The notes under the pieces are model-generated. The model was not told the DNA's origin. It did not search any database and saw only the letters and a list, made by a program, of their open reading frames with translations. Shown here piece after piece: positions 55,009-64,000 of a DNA stretch of 64,000 bases (its first letter is position 1; every line of letters starts with the position of its first letter). The translations under genes and the position numbers were made by a program. Location of the stretch: positions 18,189,701-18,253,700 of the forward strand of contig CM037469.1 of assembly GCA_021014325.1 (NCBI GenBank), in the 5' to 3' direction. Origin of the DNA: Plazaster borealis (lineage: Eukaryota > Echinodermata > Asteroidea > Forcipulatida > Labidiasteridae).

Positions 55009-55100
55009 TCCTCTTGGGCACATTCTGACGATAACGATTGGGACAAGATTATCGCTGTGTGGAAAGCACCCACACAGAACGAAGGACCAATCGAATTCAA
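55009..55100 (+). CDS. Reeler gene P exon 3
   Basis: 92 bases, ATTTTGGCAG to GTAAGT, phase 0 to phase 2. Encodes SSWAHSDDNDWDKIIAVW, then KAPTQNEGPIEF; the VW-KAP motif aligns with VW-NAP of gene M. Confidence 0.8.
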
Positions 55101-55893
55101 GTAAGTCAATGAGGCAAAGAAAAGATCGGGCGCCATTTTGACTGACGGACGCCACACACTGGCCGTTATCGTAAAGCCGTTGAGCAGAAAATATCTTTTG
55201 AAAATTTAATATGCTAAGTAGAAAAATTACGAGGGAATCAGTCACTTAATGGGTAGTAAGTCATTACTGCTCAGCATGACTTTTTGCGCTTAGTAAATTG
55301 TTGTTTCAGAAATCGGGGCCTGATGCGTGTAGTAAGGTTGAATGACTGACGCAATGCTATGACGTCATCTCAAACCGCTCAAGACTAGACTTTCAAAAGC
55401 TTACCACTGTCGAATTGGTAACTTGTGCTTGGGTACAGTGGCCTAACATGCATTTTCATTGGGTGCAGGCGGGGGAAAAAAACGAGTTTGGGTGTGGATT
55501 TAGGCTTTTAAATACTTTATAGATTATTAACAACGTATACAAGTTTTGCATTACAAAGCTGAAGTGTGGGTTAGAAAATGTTACCTTTGTGAGCATGCAC
55601 TGTCCTGACCACAGCACTCTCTAGCAGGAAATAATGTAACTTCCAACCATTTTGATTGGATTATCAAGTCCACAAACTGGTTTGAATCAAAGTATTTTTT
55701 TCATGCTTTAGGAATTTATAATTGTTGCTCGATCTCCATAGTTTATTTATCCTTGCTTCCATCTGGGGCAGGATGCGGGTGGCAGAGTGGCTATGTTCTG
55801 AGCAGAAGCCCCCCCCCCCATCGCTTTTGCTTGTGACGTCACGGGGTGTTGGGGGAAACTAGTCAAGCTTCACTTTCTACTATTCAAGATAAC

Positions 55894-56250
55894 TTAAATG
55901 CACTGGACACGTTTGGTAATTGTCAAAGACCAGTATTCTCACTTCGTGTATCCCAACATGCATACAATAACAAACCTGTGAAATGTTTGGCTCAATTGGT
56001 CATCGAAGTTGCAAGAAAATAATGAAAGAAAAAATACCTTTGTTGCACAAATTTGTGTGCTTTCAGATGCCTGCGAAAGGCTTCAGGCCTGAAGTCTTTC
56101 TCAGATTCAAATATTTTAGTGAGAAATTATCCCTTTCTCAAAAGCTACGTTACTTCAGAGGGAGTCGTTTCTCACAATTTGTACTATCAACAGCTCTCCG
56201 TTGCTCGTTGCCAAGTAAGTTTTTATGCTAATTTATATTTTGAGTAGTTA
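55894..56250. mobile_element. Family-I MITE in gene P intron 3, 3' end truncated
   Basis: TTAA-initiated (ATGCACTGGACACGTTTGG), complete body, stopping at TTTTGAGTAGTTA about 60 bases before exon 4. The opposite terminus has been lost. Confidence 0.78.
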
Positions 56251-56309
56251 TGGGGCAAGCCGAAAGCCCACTGAGTTCTGAGTTCTATAATTGTTTGATA
56301 TCATAACAG

Positions 56310-56422
56310 AGCCACTCTCATTGGGGAACCGGATAAAGATCATTTCTACACCGGCGTGACGTCTTCTCATGTTACATTCATGGATGGGGACGCTGTGACC
56401 GTTAAACCTCCAAAACATCCAA
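56310..56422 (+). CDS. Reeler gene P exon 4
   Basis: 113 bases, ATCATAACAG to GTAAGT, phase 2 to phase 1. Encodes ATLIGEPDKDHFYTGVTSSH, then VTFMDGDAVTVKPPKHP: end of the Reeler domain and Pro exit. Confidence 0.78.
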
Positions 56423-56465
56423 GTAAGTCAATCAAAAATACATTGGGTAACTCCGTTTTTAATAA

Positions 56466-56633
56466 GGGAATAAAAAGAGTAGGCGACGAGTTCTTAAACG
56501 GCCGTTTAAAACCGGCAGGGTCGTGGCCGTGTGATAAAGGCCCGAGCCGAAGGCGAGGGCCTTTATTACACGGCCACGACCCTGCAAGGTTTTAAACGGC
56601 CGTTTAAGAACGAGTCACTACTCTTTTATTCCC
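56466..56633. mobile_element. Long hairpin element in gene P intron 4
   Basis: GGGAATAAAAAGAGTA...TACTCTTTTATTCCC, with inner TTCTTAAACGGCCGTTTAA and GGGTCGTGGCCGTGTGATAA arms. About 75-bp arms, near perfect, tip GAGCCGAAGGCGAGG. Confidence 0.88.
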
Positions 56634-57286
56634 ATTCATAAATGCCCTTATGTTAAAAAAGCAATATAATATCACAATTATAGACAATGTCACACTGTTT
56701 CTTTTGCGAATTTTTCGAAGTTTGCAAATTTCCAAAAACTTTTGTAAAAATGTTTTGTGCGCGTCGGTCGGTGTGTATACGCGCGTGTATACACATATTA
56801 CGCGCTGTTACTAATAGCTATGAATTGCGTTCTGCGTAATTTAAATTGGTGTACATGAGCTTGCGCGCCCAACACGCGAAGCCAGCCGGTCTTAAACAGC
56901 TTCAGCTGTGTCTTTATCAACCGTTTAAACACCCCACGTGACGCGCTCTCCACCAATAGGAGTAGCGAAACTGTCTGGGGGTATTTATGAATAACAGTTA
57001 CTGTTTGCCACGCTCGCCATTTTGTGTGTCAAATTGCACGTACAAATGCTAAGCGTGTAAACGCGCGCTACATTGTATAACACAAGGAGGCATTGTTGCC
57101 CAAGGGGCAACCAAGATTTCAAGTTTTCGACTTTGACATTATATTTTGGATGAGCCTGTCTCTCTTGGTAGTACTTACCGTTATGAACTTATTGAAGCTA
57201 GAAATTGGATCCAATCATTGTGTTTTTTTTTTTTTTATGATTACCCATCCTGTAATAATTTTTCTTTCTTTTGTTCTCATAATCAG

Positions 57287-57304
57287 AAAAAGGTGGGGAT
57301 GATG
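57287..57304 (+). CDS. Reeler gene P stalk micro-exon 1
   Basis: 18 bases between CATAATCAG and GTAAGT, phase 1 at both ends; encodes KKGGDD-like residues. Supported by phase and splice signals and by the similar unit at 58323. Confidence 0.5.
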
Positions 57305-57439
57305 GTAAGTTATTCAGCATTATTATTATATATATGTTTTTTGCTTTCATTTAGAATTATTCAATGTTTTACTTACTATAAAAATATTTATATAATTTTA
57401 TTTTATTTGTGTGTGAGGGGTTGCTCTTTTACGGGCCCT

Positions 57440-58065
57440 TGTGGGGTCATTTAAACAATGTAACAATGGAACCACAGAGTTAAAAACAATTTTTTTTAGC
57501 TTGGACCCCACAGAGGAATTCTCCAGAAAAGGGGAACAACAACGGTACCCCACAAACCAGTTCCATATTAAAGGCACTGAACACGTTTGGTAATTGTCAA
57601 AGACCAGTGTTCTCACTTGGTGTATCCCAACATATGCATAAAATAACAAGCCTGTGAAAATTTGGGCTCAATTGGTCATCGAAGTTGCAAGAAAATGATG
57701 AAAGAAAAAACACCCTTGTTGTACTTGTTGTACAAATTTGTGTGCTTTCAGATAGGAATAAAAACTTCTTGCAAAAAGTTTTTATTATTTTAGTGAGAAA
57801 TTACCTCTTTCTCAAAAACTATGTTACTTCAGAGGGAGTCGTTTCTCACAATGTGTTATACTGTCAACAGCTCTCCGTTGCTTGTTACCAAGTAAGTTTT
57901 TATGCTAATATTTGTTTTGAGTCATTACCAAACGTGTACGATACCTTTAAACAATGGAATAATGGAACCACAGAGTTAAACAAAATTGTAAAGCTTGGAC
58001 CCTACAGAGGAATTCTTCAGAAAAGGGGAACAAAAACGGGACCCCAAAAACCAGATCCACATTAA
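57440..58065. repeat. Tandem ~120-bp duplication split by a family-I MITE
   Basis: AATGGAACCACAGAGTTAAA...AGCTTGGACCC(C/T)ACAGAGGAATTC...GGGAACAA occurs at 57467-57567 and again at 57960-58062. A full family-I MITE (57568-57950) lies between, at the TTAA that ends the first unit; the second unit still shows that TTAA uninterrupted (CCACATTAAGT). Confidence 0.8.
57568..57950. mobile_element. Family-I TTAA MITE in gene P intron
   Basis: TTAA-bounded; AAGGCACTGAACACGTTTGG to ACGTGTACGATACC. Full body including ACTTCTTGCAAAAAGTT. Confidence 0.85.
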
Positions 58066-58322
58066 GTTTGTGTGTGTGAGTAGGTGTACGCACTCAAACC
58101 GGGATAGGACAAAAAGTAGAAAACAAAATAGGGAAGATAGGGGGTCCTAATTGTATTGTTTACATACTTGGGTGTGTGTATGTGTTAAGTTAGGATGTTA
58201 TAAAAATACTTCAATAATCTGGCGAGCTTTTAGTCTAAAACTGATCAATTTTGTTAGATTTTTATAAAATTACCAATAACCAATCCTATTGTACTTTCTT
58301 TTGTTTTCCTAATCACCTTAAG

Positions 58323-58343
58323 ATCACATGGAAGGTGGAAATG
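58323..58343 (+). CDS. Reeler gene P stalk micro-exon 2
   Basis: 21 bases between ATCACCTTAAG and GTAAGT, phase 1 at both ends; encodes DHMEGGN. A third, decayed unit may be at about 58550-58560 (CATGTGAGGACTG|GTAAGT), but its exon length breaks the frame, so it is not called. Confidence 0.5.
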
Positions 58344-58836
58344 GTAAGTCACTCGGATTTATTATTGTTGGTAAAAAAAATTCATTTGAAAATATTCAAT
58401 TTTATGGTTGTTGTTATTTTATTAACTTTGGGGGGGGGTTATACGCTAGGCTGTTATTACACCAATAGTCTGGTGAGCTTTTACTTTGAAATGGTAGATT
58501 TTGTTTTACATTAATTACAAATCTTACAAATCCTTTTTTTCACTCAAACATGTGAGGACTGGTAAGTTATTAGGCTCGCAAGTGTGCTGCTTCCCTTTTT
58601 GTAATATTCAAATTTGTTTAAAACTAGTTTGTTAATTTCCGGGGTTAAAACAAAAAATAGTTCAGGTTGGTTACTGTTTTCAACATAACATTGCAAAGGG
58701 GAACTGACTGTTCGGTACACAGTATGTTGCTTCACCCTCCCTCACCCCCTGTTCTGTTTTTGTTCCATTTAAAATCAATCAATTGATACGATTATTCGAA
58801 TTGAATTCTTTCTTATTTGTTTGTTTCATGTTACAG

Positions 58837-58913
58837 GTTGCACTCACGGACTCTCCTTCGTCCTTTCAGCAGCTAGTCTCATAATGGCGGTAACCCTAGC
58901 TAGAGCTCAATAA
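58837..58913 (+). CDS. Reeler gene P last exon (GPI-type tail)
   Basis: 77 bases after TTCATGTTACAG, phase 1 entry. Encodes CTHGLSFVLSAASLIMAVTL and a few residues, then TAA: small residues followed by a hydrophobic C-terminus, as in GPI signals. Same length as gene M's last exon. The stop overlaps AATAAA. Confidence 0.75.
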
Positions 58914-58914
58914 A
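58909..58914 (+). promoter_or_regulatory. AATAAA overlapping the gene P stop codon
   Basis: CTCAATAAACA: the TAA stop is inside AATAAA. If used, the 3' UTR would be only ~20 bases. No other AATAAA within 150 bases downstream was noticed. Confidence 0.35.
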
Positions 58915-58929
58915 CACTTGATAATGGCT

Positions 58930-58978
58930 GTAAAGGGTTGTATACGTTTGGTAATGACTCTTAAAATTACAAATAATT
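58930..58978. mobile_element. Fragment of family-II MITE end
   Basis: TAAAGGGTTGTATACGTTTGG then GACTCTTAAAATTA; the rest is missing. Confidence 0.6.
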
Positions 58979-59105
58979 TAAAATGGCCGCACTTCACCCC
59001 CCCCCCCACACACACACATTTGTGTTGTTGTCGTTGTTGTTGTGGGGGTCAACAAATTAGCTAGAAATGTAGCCCTGTATGTAAGCTTTATAATGGTGTA
59101 TAATA

Positions 59106-59503
59106 TTAAAGGGTCTGTTTACATCTGGTATTGACTCATACAATTAATGGCAATACAAACTTACTTGGTAAGGAGTACAGCAGCTTCTGATAGTTAAAAG
59201 CATTTTTAGAATCATTTCACTTTGAAGTAATGTGGTAATGGAAAAAGATATCAGTTTTTATCTAAAACAATTTGAATCTGAGAAGTATTTCTGTCAGAAA
59301 TGTTTCTCAGAATGTGTAATTCCAATTGCAGATTATTTTTTCTGCGTGGACATAACCGCTCCAGATTTTCGGCAATATCTAAAAAACGCTACCATCTTTT
59401 GAAATGAAATTTTCACAGGTTAGTTTTATGGTATATATATACAACAATATTGGATTGAAATAAACATTGGGTTCCAATTACCAAACGTGTACAATCCCTT
59501 TAA
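59106..59503. mobile_element. Family-II TTAA MITE
   Basis: TTAA-bounded; AAGGGTCTGTTTACATCTGG to ACGTGTACAATCCC, body GACATAACCGCTCCAGATT. Confidence 0.82.
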
Positions 59504-59711
59504 ATTATCACGGAGACTACCACATTGCCCCCTGGAGATTTCTTTCGATTAAAATCTCTGCTGTTTGGGTAAAAAAGCATATAGGTATTAGTATAGGTAT
59601 AACTTTTTGAATTGTTTTGGGTGTTACTTTTAAATAAGCTTTAATAGTGTTTTGTAGTTTCAGTTGTTTGTTTTCAATACATTTAATTGTTCGAATTTGT
59701 TTTGGTGGCAT

Positions 59712-59850
59712 GTCGTAGCGGGTCTAGTGCATCGAGCTCAAGTTGGTGACCGTGTTATCGGAAAGTGGGTTCGAATCCCGGCTGTTACACTTGTGTCCTT
59801 GAGCTAGACACTTAACTTTAATTGCTTCTCAAAACTCGTGAGTAGATGGG
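59712..59850 (+). mobile_element. tRNA-derived SINE fragment
   Basis: B box GTGGGTTCGAATCCCGGCTG, then CACTTGTGTCCTTGAGCTAG and CACTTAACTTTAATTGC, as in the other SINE copies. The A-box half is diverged. Confidence 0.65.
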
Positions 59851-59859
59851 TACCTGTGA

Positions 59860-61650
59860 GGGTAAAGACTATTAATGTGAATGTTATCAACCTATGAGTA
59901 TATTACATTTTTGCTGGCGGTGCTGCATACTCCTAAGGAGTTGAAACGGTTTCAGGAAAGTTTAGACCCAATGAACAGGGGGAATAGCGTGAGGAACATT
60001 AAGAGTTTGTTAACAACTTTTAAAAACTACTCATTTGGTACTTATTATTATTTGTTTTCTTGTTTTCTTTTTCTCAAGTGGAGTTAAACTTATTATTCTT
60101 ATTGTTAAGTATTTTATATTATTCGGGACTATTTGGGTAATTCTTTACAAACGTGCCGGCGTGTTGCAAACCTCATAAAGGAGGTACTAGGCCTGCTAGA
60201 ACTATTCTGTATATTTTTTCTAAACCAATCGTTGATTTATAGCTGTGTTACGTTTAGTCAGTGAGTCGCCGAACTCTCCGAGGCAAATTTTGCAGCCTGC
60301 CTTCGGGGTCGGGACACCTGTCCGCTTGGGTTTGAAAAAATTTATAATAAACAGTAAATTAAAAAACACAAATTTATTGTCAAACGTTGTTAATTTCATA
60401 GCTCATTTGTTTTAATTCCCTTGCTCCCGCAAATTATAAAGATCAACTCTTACAATTAACACACTTTCGAAAACAGCTGGGGAGACTTAGGTTGCAAGGC
60501 TAAAATTTCTGAAAATGTAACTTCCTTGTAATCGTGATGACACTAACTGAAAATATTGTACTTTTCTAGCAAGAAATCCGATTGAACAATGGGAGACTTT
60601 GGAACGCTAGGTGGCAGCAGACTTACCATGTAGATTTCCATTATTTACGTAGTTCTGAGCATGCGCACATTACCGAGAACAATGGATTTACCTGGTAAGT
60701 CTGCTGCCACCTATCGTCTCAAAAGTCCCCCATTGATGGCGGGTAAGCCTTCAAAAAGTATTTTGTCCTTTGTGTGTTAATTTTAACTTTGTTAAAATTG
60801 CTGTTGGAATAGAGGATACATAGCATTGACATCGTATACTTAAAGGTGAAACATCACGTTTACAAACAATCTGTTAAAGAAATTCCGCTTATATACATTC
60901 TGTTTCCAGTGGAGACAGCTAAAGGTAACGATAATACCATCATACGATCGTCTTGGGAAAAGATTCACAATCTTTCAAGAAGAAACGTCCGGCACTGACA
61001 CGATTATTTAAAGATGTAATTACAAAGAATTAAGAGTAACACGAGAACAGTGATGATATATTTCTAAAGTACTTTATATAAAATCTATTTTGGTCAAACG
61101 CTGCAACTAAATCGATAGTCATCCGATATGAACTGCCCGTTAAAAAAATTATACAACATTCGCACTTTTGTTTTAAAGATTAAAAAAGAGTTTGAACAGT
61201 TGAGGTCTGTCGTCAAGCTCTTTTCTCCGAGAAGGCTCTCTCAGACCTAACACATCTAGCAATTGGACAAGGTCAAAGTTAATAAAGCTATATTTGAAGT
61301 TGCTTAGAGAATGCCTTTGCTAAGCAGAAGCTAAGATGGACACAAGTCCCGATTAAAAGTAAACTATGTGGCATTTTTGGTCTGGAAACCTGTCTCTACT
61401 AAGAAAGATTTGCCTGTATTTTCCAACTTCTGGTGATTTCCAGATTCATGAATTTAGGCCCAGGACTGAAAACCAGAGTTTTTTGCCTACTGAGCTAAAA
61501 TGCTCTTTAACAATACAAATACCTATTGATAAAAAACAGCCTTATACGAATGTGTGATTATTACTGTATTCTCTGAGCTTCTTCCCAAGTCATGCAGGAA
61601 GAAACACCACAGGAATACCCACCCCCCCCCCCCCGACATAAAGAATCCAA
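59860..61650. other. Intergenic, no gene seen
   Basis: Apart from the hairpin at 60587-60735, only A/T-rich sequence and short open frames without family character. Confidence 0.45.
60587..60735. mobile_element. Hairpin MITE (CAATGGGAGACTTT ends)
   Basis: CAATGGGAGACTTTGGAACG and GGTGGCAGCAGACTTACC pair with GGTAAGTCTGCTGCCACC and AAAAGTCCCCCATTG. Related to the decayed copy at 26040-26315. Confidence 0.85.
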
Positions 61651-62060
61651 TACAATGCTTATCTCAAAACCAACCTGTTGCAGTATGACGTAAATCGGCC
61701 ATCCTTGCGGGCAATTTGGAACGCACAGTCATGCGTTTCGCGTGAGAACGGCGTGCAGCACGCACACATTTCACAAAACTCAACACGATTGGTACCGTAA
61801 GTGAACAACGCCGCTGCGTTAATAATTTCAGCGCTTGACGCACCTGCAAGCCAAAATGCAATTTGTCCATAAAGATGGCGTCTCTTTTGGGAACTATCTA
61901 TATAGTGTACAAAATATATATAAACTCTACCACCATCTATACCATAACCTGAGAGTAACTCAGCTGTAAAGATACAAGTTATTCTAGAAGACAAATTCAT
62001 CCTCAGTGACCCAGAGTCCGTAAGTCTGGTCTTCATAGGATTCTCAGTCAGGTGTTTCAC

Positions 62061-62134
62061 TTAACGACGACCAGCCACCAGGGCGGCAAGAACCAAGGCG
62101 AGGGTGGTCAGCACAAGTGGTATGGTGACAGATG
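62061..62134 (-). CDS. Reeler gene Q last exon (GPI-type tail)
   Basis: 74 bases after ATTTGTTGACAG, phase 1 entry, stop TAA. Encodes SVTIPLVLTTLALVLAALVA, then GRR and stop. A hydrophobic C-terminal segment like M and P, but with two terminal Arg. Confidence 0.65.
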
Positions 62135-62256
62135 CTGTCAACAAATTGAAAAAAAATGATATTATTATTTTTCAGTTTATTCTGTCAGCTTTTGTTGTTA
62201 TTTTGTTTTTCTTACTGAGTTAATTCGTTAAAATGTAATAAGAAATAAAATCTCAC

Positions 62257-62283
62257 CTTCGGATGGTGTGGTGTCAACAGGCA
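62257..62283 (-). CDS. Reeler gene Q stalk exon c
   Basis: 27 bases between TTGTCATTAG and GTGAGA, phase 1 at both ends; encodes PVDTTPSE. Third of three tandem units; it has diverged most. Confidence 0.62.
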
Positions 62284-62605
62284 CTAATGACAATAAGAAA
62301 AAGGACAAGCACAACTTGTTAATGGATTGTATTGGTAATGTTCTAAATACTATAATTGTTATAAAGAATAGTACAAATAAGAAGAAGAATAACAAACGGA
62401 AGAACAAATTAAGCGCTTTTTTTAAATCTGCGTGCAGACTGTTAATCACTTGCTTTTTTAAGCACATAAACTCCCGTACACCACTCAACGAAACATTAAC
62501 CATTCATTTGAGTTTTATAGTAACTATTAAAATAATGACTTCTTATCTATTTGTTAATTATTATTGGTAATTAATATTGTTTAAATAACAATTGAATAAT
62601 CTCAC

Positions 62606-62632
62606 CTGCGGTTGGTGTTGTGTCATCAGCCG
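62606..62632 (-). CDS. Reeler gene Q stalk exon b
   Basis: 27 bases between CGTCATTAG and GTGAGA, phase 1 at both ends; encodes ADDTTPTA. Its flanking intron sequence is nearly the same as that of exon a. Confidence 0.65.
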
Positions 62633-62942
62633 CTAATGACGATGGGTGAAAAGACAAGGGAAAACTCGTTACTGGATTGTTTTTGGTTATGTTGTAAATA
62701 ATATTATTGTTGCAAACAATAACACAATAAGAAGAAGAATAATGGAAGAACAAATTAAGCGGGTTTCTAAAATGCTTGCAGAATTTTCATGACTTGCTTT
62801 TTTTAGCACATAAACTCCCGTACACTAACCAACGAAACTTAACCCATTAATTTGAGTTTTATAGTAACTATTAAAAGAATGCCTTCTTATTTTTATCTTA
62901 TTTTTAATTAATATTGTTTAAATAACAATTGAATAATCTCAC

Positions 62943-62969
62943 CTGCGGTTGGTGTTGTGTCAACAGCCG
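62943..62969 (-). CDS. Reeler gene Q stalk exon a
   Basis: 27 bases between CGTCATTAG and GTGAGA, phase 1 at both ends; encodes AVDTTPTA. First stalk exon after the Reeler exon at 63414. With exons b and c it forms a Thr/Pro stalk of three nine-residue modules. Confidence 0.65.
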
Positions 62970-63413
62970 CTAATGACGATGGGTGAAAAGACAAGGAAAA
63001 CTCGTTACCGGATTGTTTTGGTTTTGTTGTAAATAATATAATGGTTGCAAACAATAACACAATAAGAAGACAAATAATGGAAGAACAAATTAAGCGGGTT
63101 TCTCAAATGCGTGCAGACTTTTCATGACTTGCTTTTTTTAAGCACATAAACTCCCGTACACTAACCAACGAAACAATAACCATTAATTTGAGTTTTCTAG
63201 TAACTATTAAAATACCGCTTATTATTTATTGTTTATTTACTTGTTTATGTTTAGTTTAATTTATTCTATTTTTTATTTTTTATTTTTATGATAATTTTGT
63301 TTTCCATTTCGATCTTTGTCACCGTTAAAAATACTTGTAATCTGTTAATAACCAATTCAGTATTCCAATCTTGCGTCTGAGTGTGTATTTTTGACATAAT
63401 TTCATGAACTTAC

Positions 63414-63505
63414 GGGGTTGGGTAGTCGCCATAAAGGCAACCTCAGTAGACATAACATCCAAGTAAAAATAACTCCGGTCTGGATCGCCTTTCACAATGG
63501 TGGCC
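63414..63505 (-). CDS. Reeler gene Q exon 4-type (5' part off the window)
   Basis: 92 bases between TCAAAAAAG and GTAAGT, phase 2 to phase 1. Encodes ATIVKGDPDRSYFYLDVMST, then EVAFMATTQP. It is 27 bases shorter than the M and N exons, lacking the xxVTVxPP segment before the donor. Earlier exons should lie beyond 64000. Confidence 0.68.
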
Positions 63506-63576
63506 CTTTTTTGACAAAACGTAAATGATAGAAAAACAACAGTTAATAATGATTGAGAGGTATCTTTTAAAAGGAT

Positions 63577-64000
63577 TGGCCGTTTGACAACCTGAACTTG
63601 TAATAAGTTAACGGGTGTTAGACTGGCCGTTTGACAACCTGAACTTTAAATAAGTTAACGGGTTTTAGACTGGCCGTTTGACAACCTGAACTTTAAATAA
63701 GTTAACGGGTTTTAGACTGGCCGTTTGACAACCTGAACTTTAAATAAGTTAACGGGTTTGAGACTGGCCGTTTGACAACCTGAACTTTAAATAAGTTATC
63801 GGGTTTTAGACTGGCCGTTTGACAACCTGAACTTTAAATAAGTTAACGGGTTTGAGACTGGCCGTTTGACAACCTGAACTTGTAATAAGTTAACGGGTGT
63901 TAGACTGGCCGTTTGACAATCTGAACTTTAAATAAGTTAACGGGTTTTAGACTGGCCGTTTGACAACCTGAACTTTAAATAAGTTAACGGGTTTGAGACT
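63577..64000. repeat. 47-bp minisatellite, running off the right edge
   Basis: About nine units beginning CTGGCCGTTTGACAACC and containing AAATAAGTTAACGGG. Variants (CTTGTAAT/CTTTAAAT; GTGTT/GTTTT/GTTTG) alternate. It lies in an intron of gene Q. Confidence 0.92.

Larger units (their letters stand above)
62230..63190. repeat. Tandem ~340-bp duplication carrying gene Q stalk exons
   Basis: Three successive units share TAATGACGATGGGTGAAAAG (b and a), GGAAGAACAAATTAAGC, AAGCACATAAACTCCCGTAC and AACAATTGAATAATCTCACC. Each unit carries one 27-base exon with its own acceptor and donor. Confidence 0.85.

Noticed and set aside
61659..62060. 133-codon minus frame after gene Q
   Set aside because: Begins right behind the gene Q stop, has no family character, and covers probable 3' UTR.

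Overview
The window is eukaryotic (metazoan) DNA. Coding sequence is sparse and split by GT-AG introns. The rest is packed with short non-autonomous transposons, tRNA-derived SINEs, hairpin elements and several very long minisatellites. The gene content (multi-death-domain plus LRAT-like proteins, a Reeler-domain GPI-anchored family, rhodopsin-class GPCRs) and the repeat style suggest a marine deuterostome, most likely an echinoderm such as a sea star. This is inference: there is no rRNA or other marker gene to settle it.

Layout. (1) 1597-2818 (+): rhodopsin-class GPCR broken by one frameshift in TM3. (2) 4211-13808 (+): gene A, five symmetric phase-1 exons: a tiny start exon, three consecutive death-domain exons, then a last exon with a glycine-zipper hydrophobic stretch and an LRAT-like (NlpC/P60 superfamily) domain. 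The intron before the last exon carries a ~5.9 kb minisatellite of 23-bp units. (3) 17998-19095 (+): gene B, a shortened tandem paralogue of gene A. It has the same start exon and last exon, but the death-domain exons and the minisatellite are absent. Flanking DNA of A (about 3.6-4.2 kb and 15.5-16.5 kb) is repeated around B (about 17.0-18.0 kb and 19.1-22.3 kb), so this is a segmental tandem duplication. (4) 22777-24907 (+): two-exon gene for a secreted protein with a dibasic site and a very long polyglycine region. (5) 26864-28102 (-): intact single-exon rhodopsin-class GPCR. (6) 31-64 kb: a cluster of Reeler-domain genes: M (31232-34951, -), an orphan exon pair N (41272-42369, -), P (52504-58913, +) and Q (62061-63505, -, running off the right edge). 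M and P have the same exon plan: signal peptide and Reeler domain over four exons, small Thr/Pro/Gly stalk exons, and a last exon encoding a GPI-type hydrophobic tail.

Repeats. Two MITE families end in AAGG..CTGTACACGTTTGGTAA and sit at TTAA sites; I see about 15 copies, one with a clear empty site in the A/B duplication. There is also a hAT-type element with an 8-bp duplication (39304-40390), an ~800-bp TTAA element (29773-30570), a ~540-bp imperfect inverted repeat (19668-20207), several near-perfect hairpin elements, hammerhead-like motifs, and minisatellites of 23, 22, 9 and 47 bp.

Function as a set. Gene A joins apoptosis/immune adaptor domains to a membrane-inserting segment and a catalytically doubtful LRAT fold. 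The Reeler genes encode candidate surface-anchored proteins of the family that includes insect defence (Noduler/Hdd11-like) proteins. Both loci look like fast-evolving accessory, possibly immune, families. Coordinates of exons were read by hand from splice signals, phase and comparison between paralogues inside the window.
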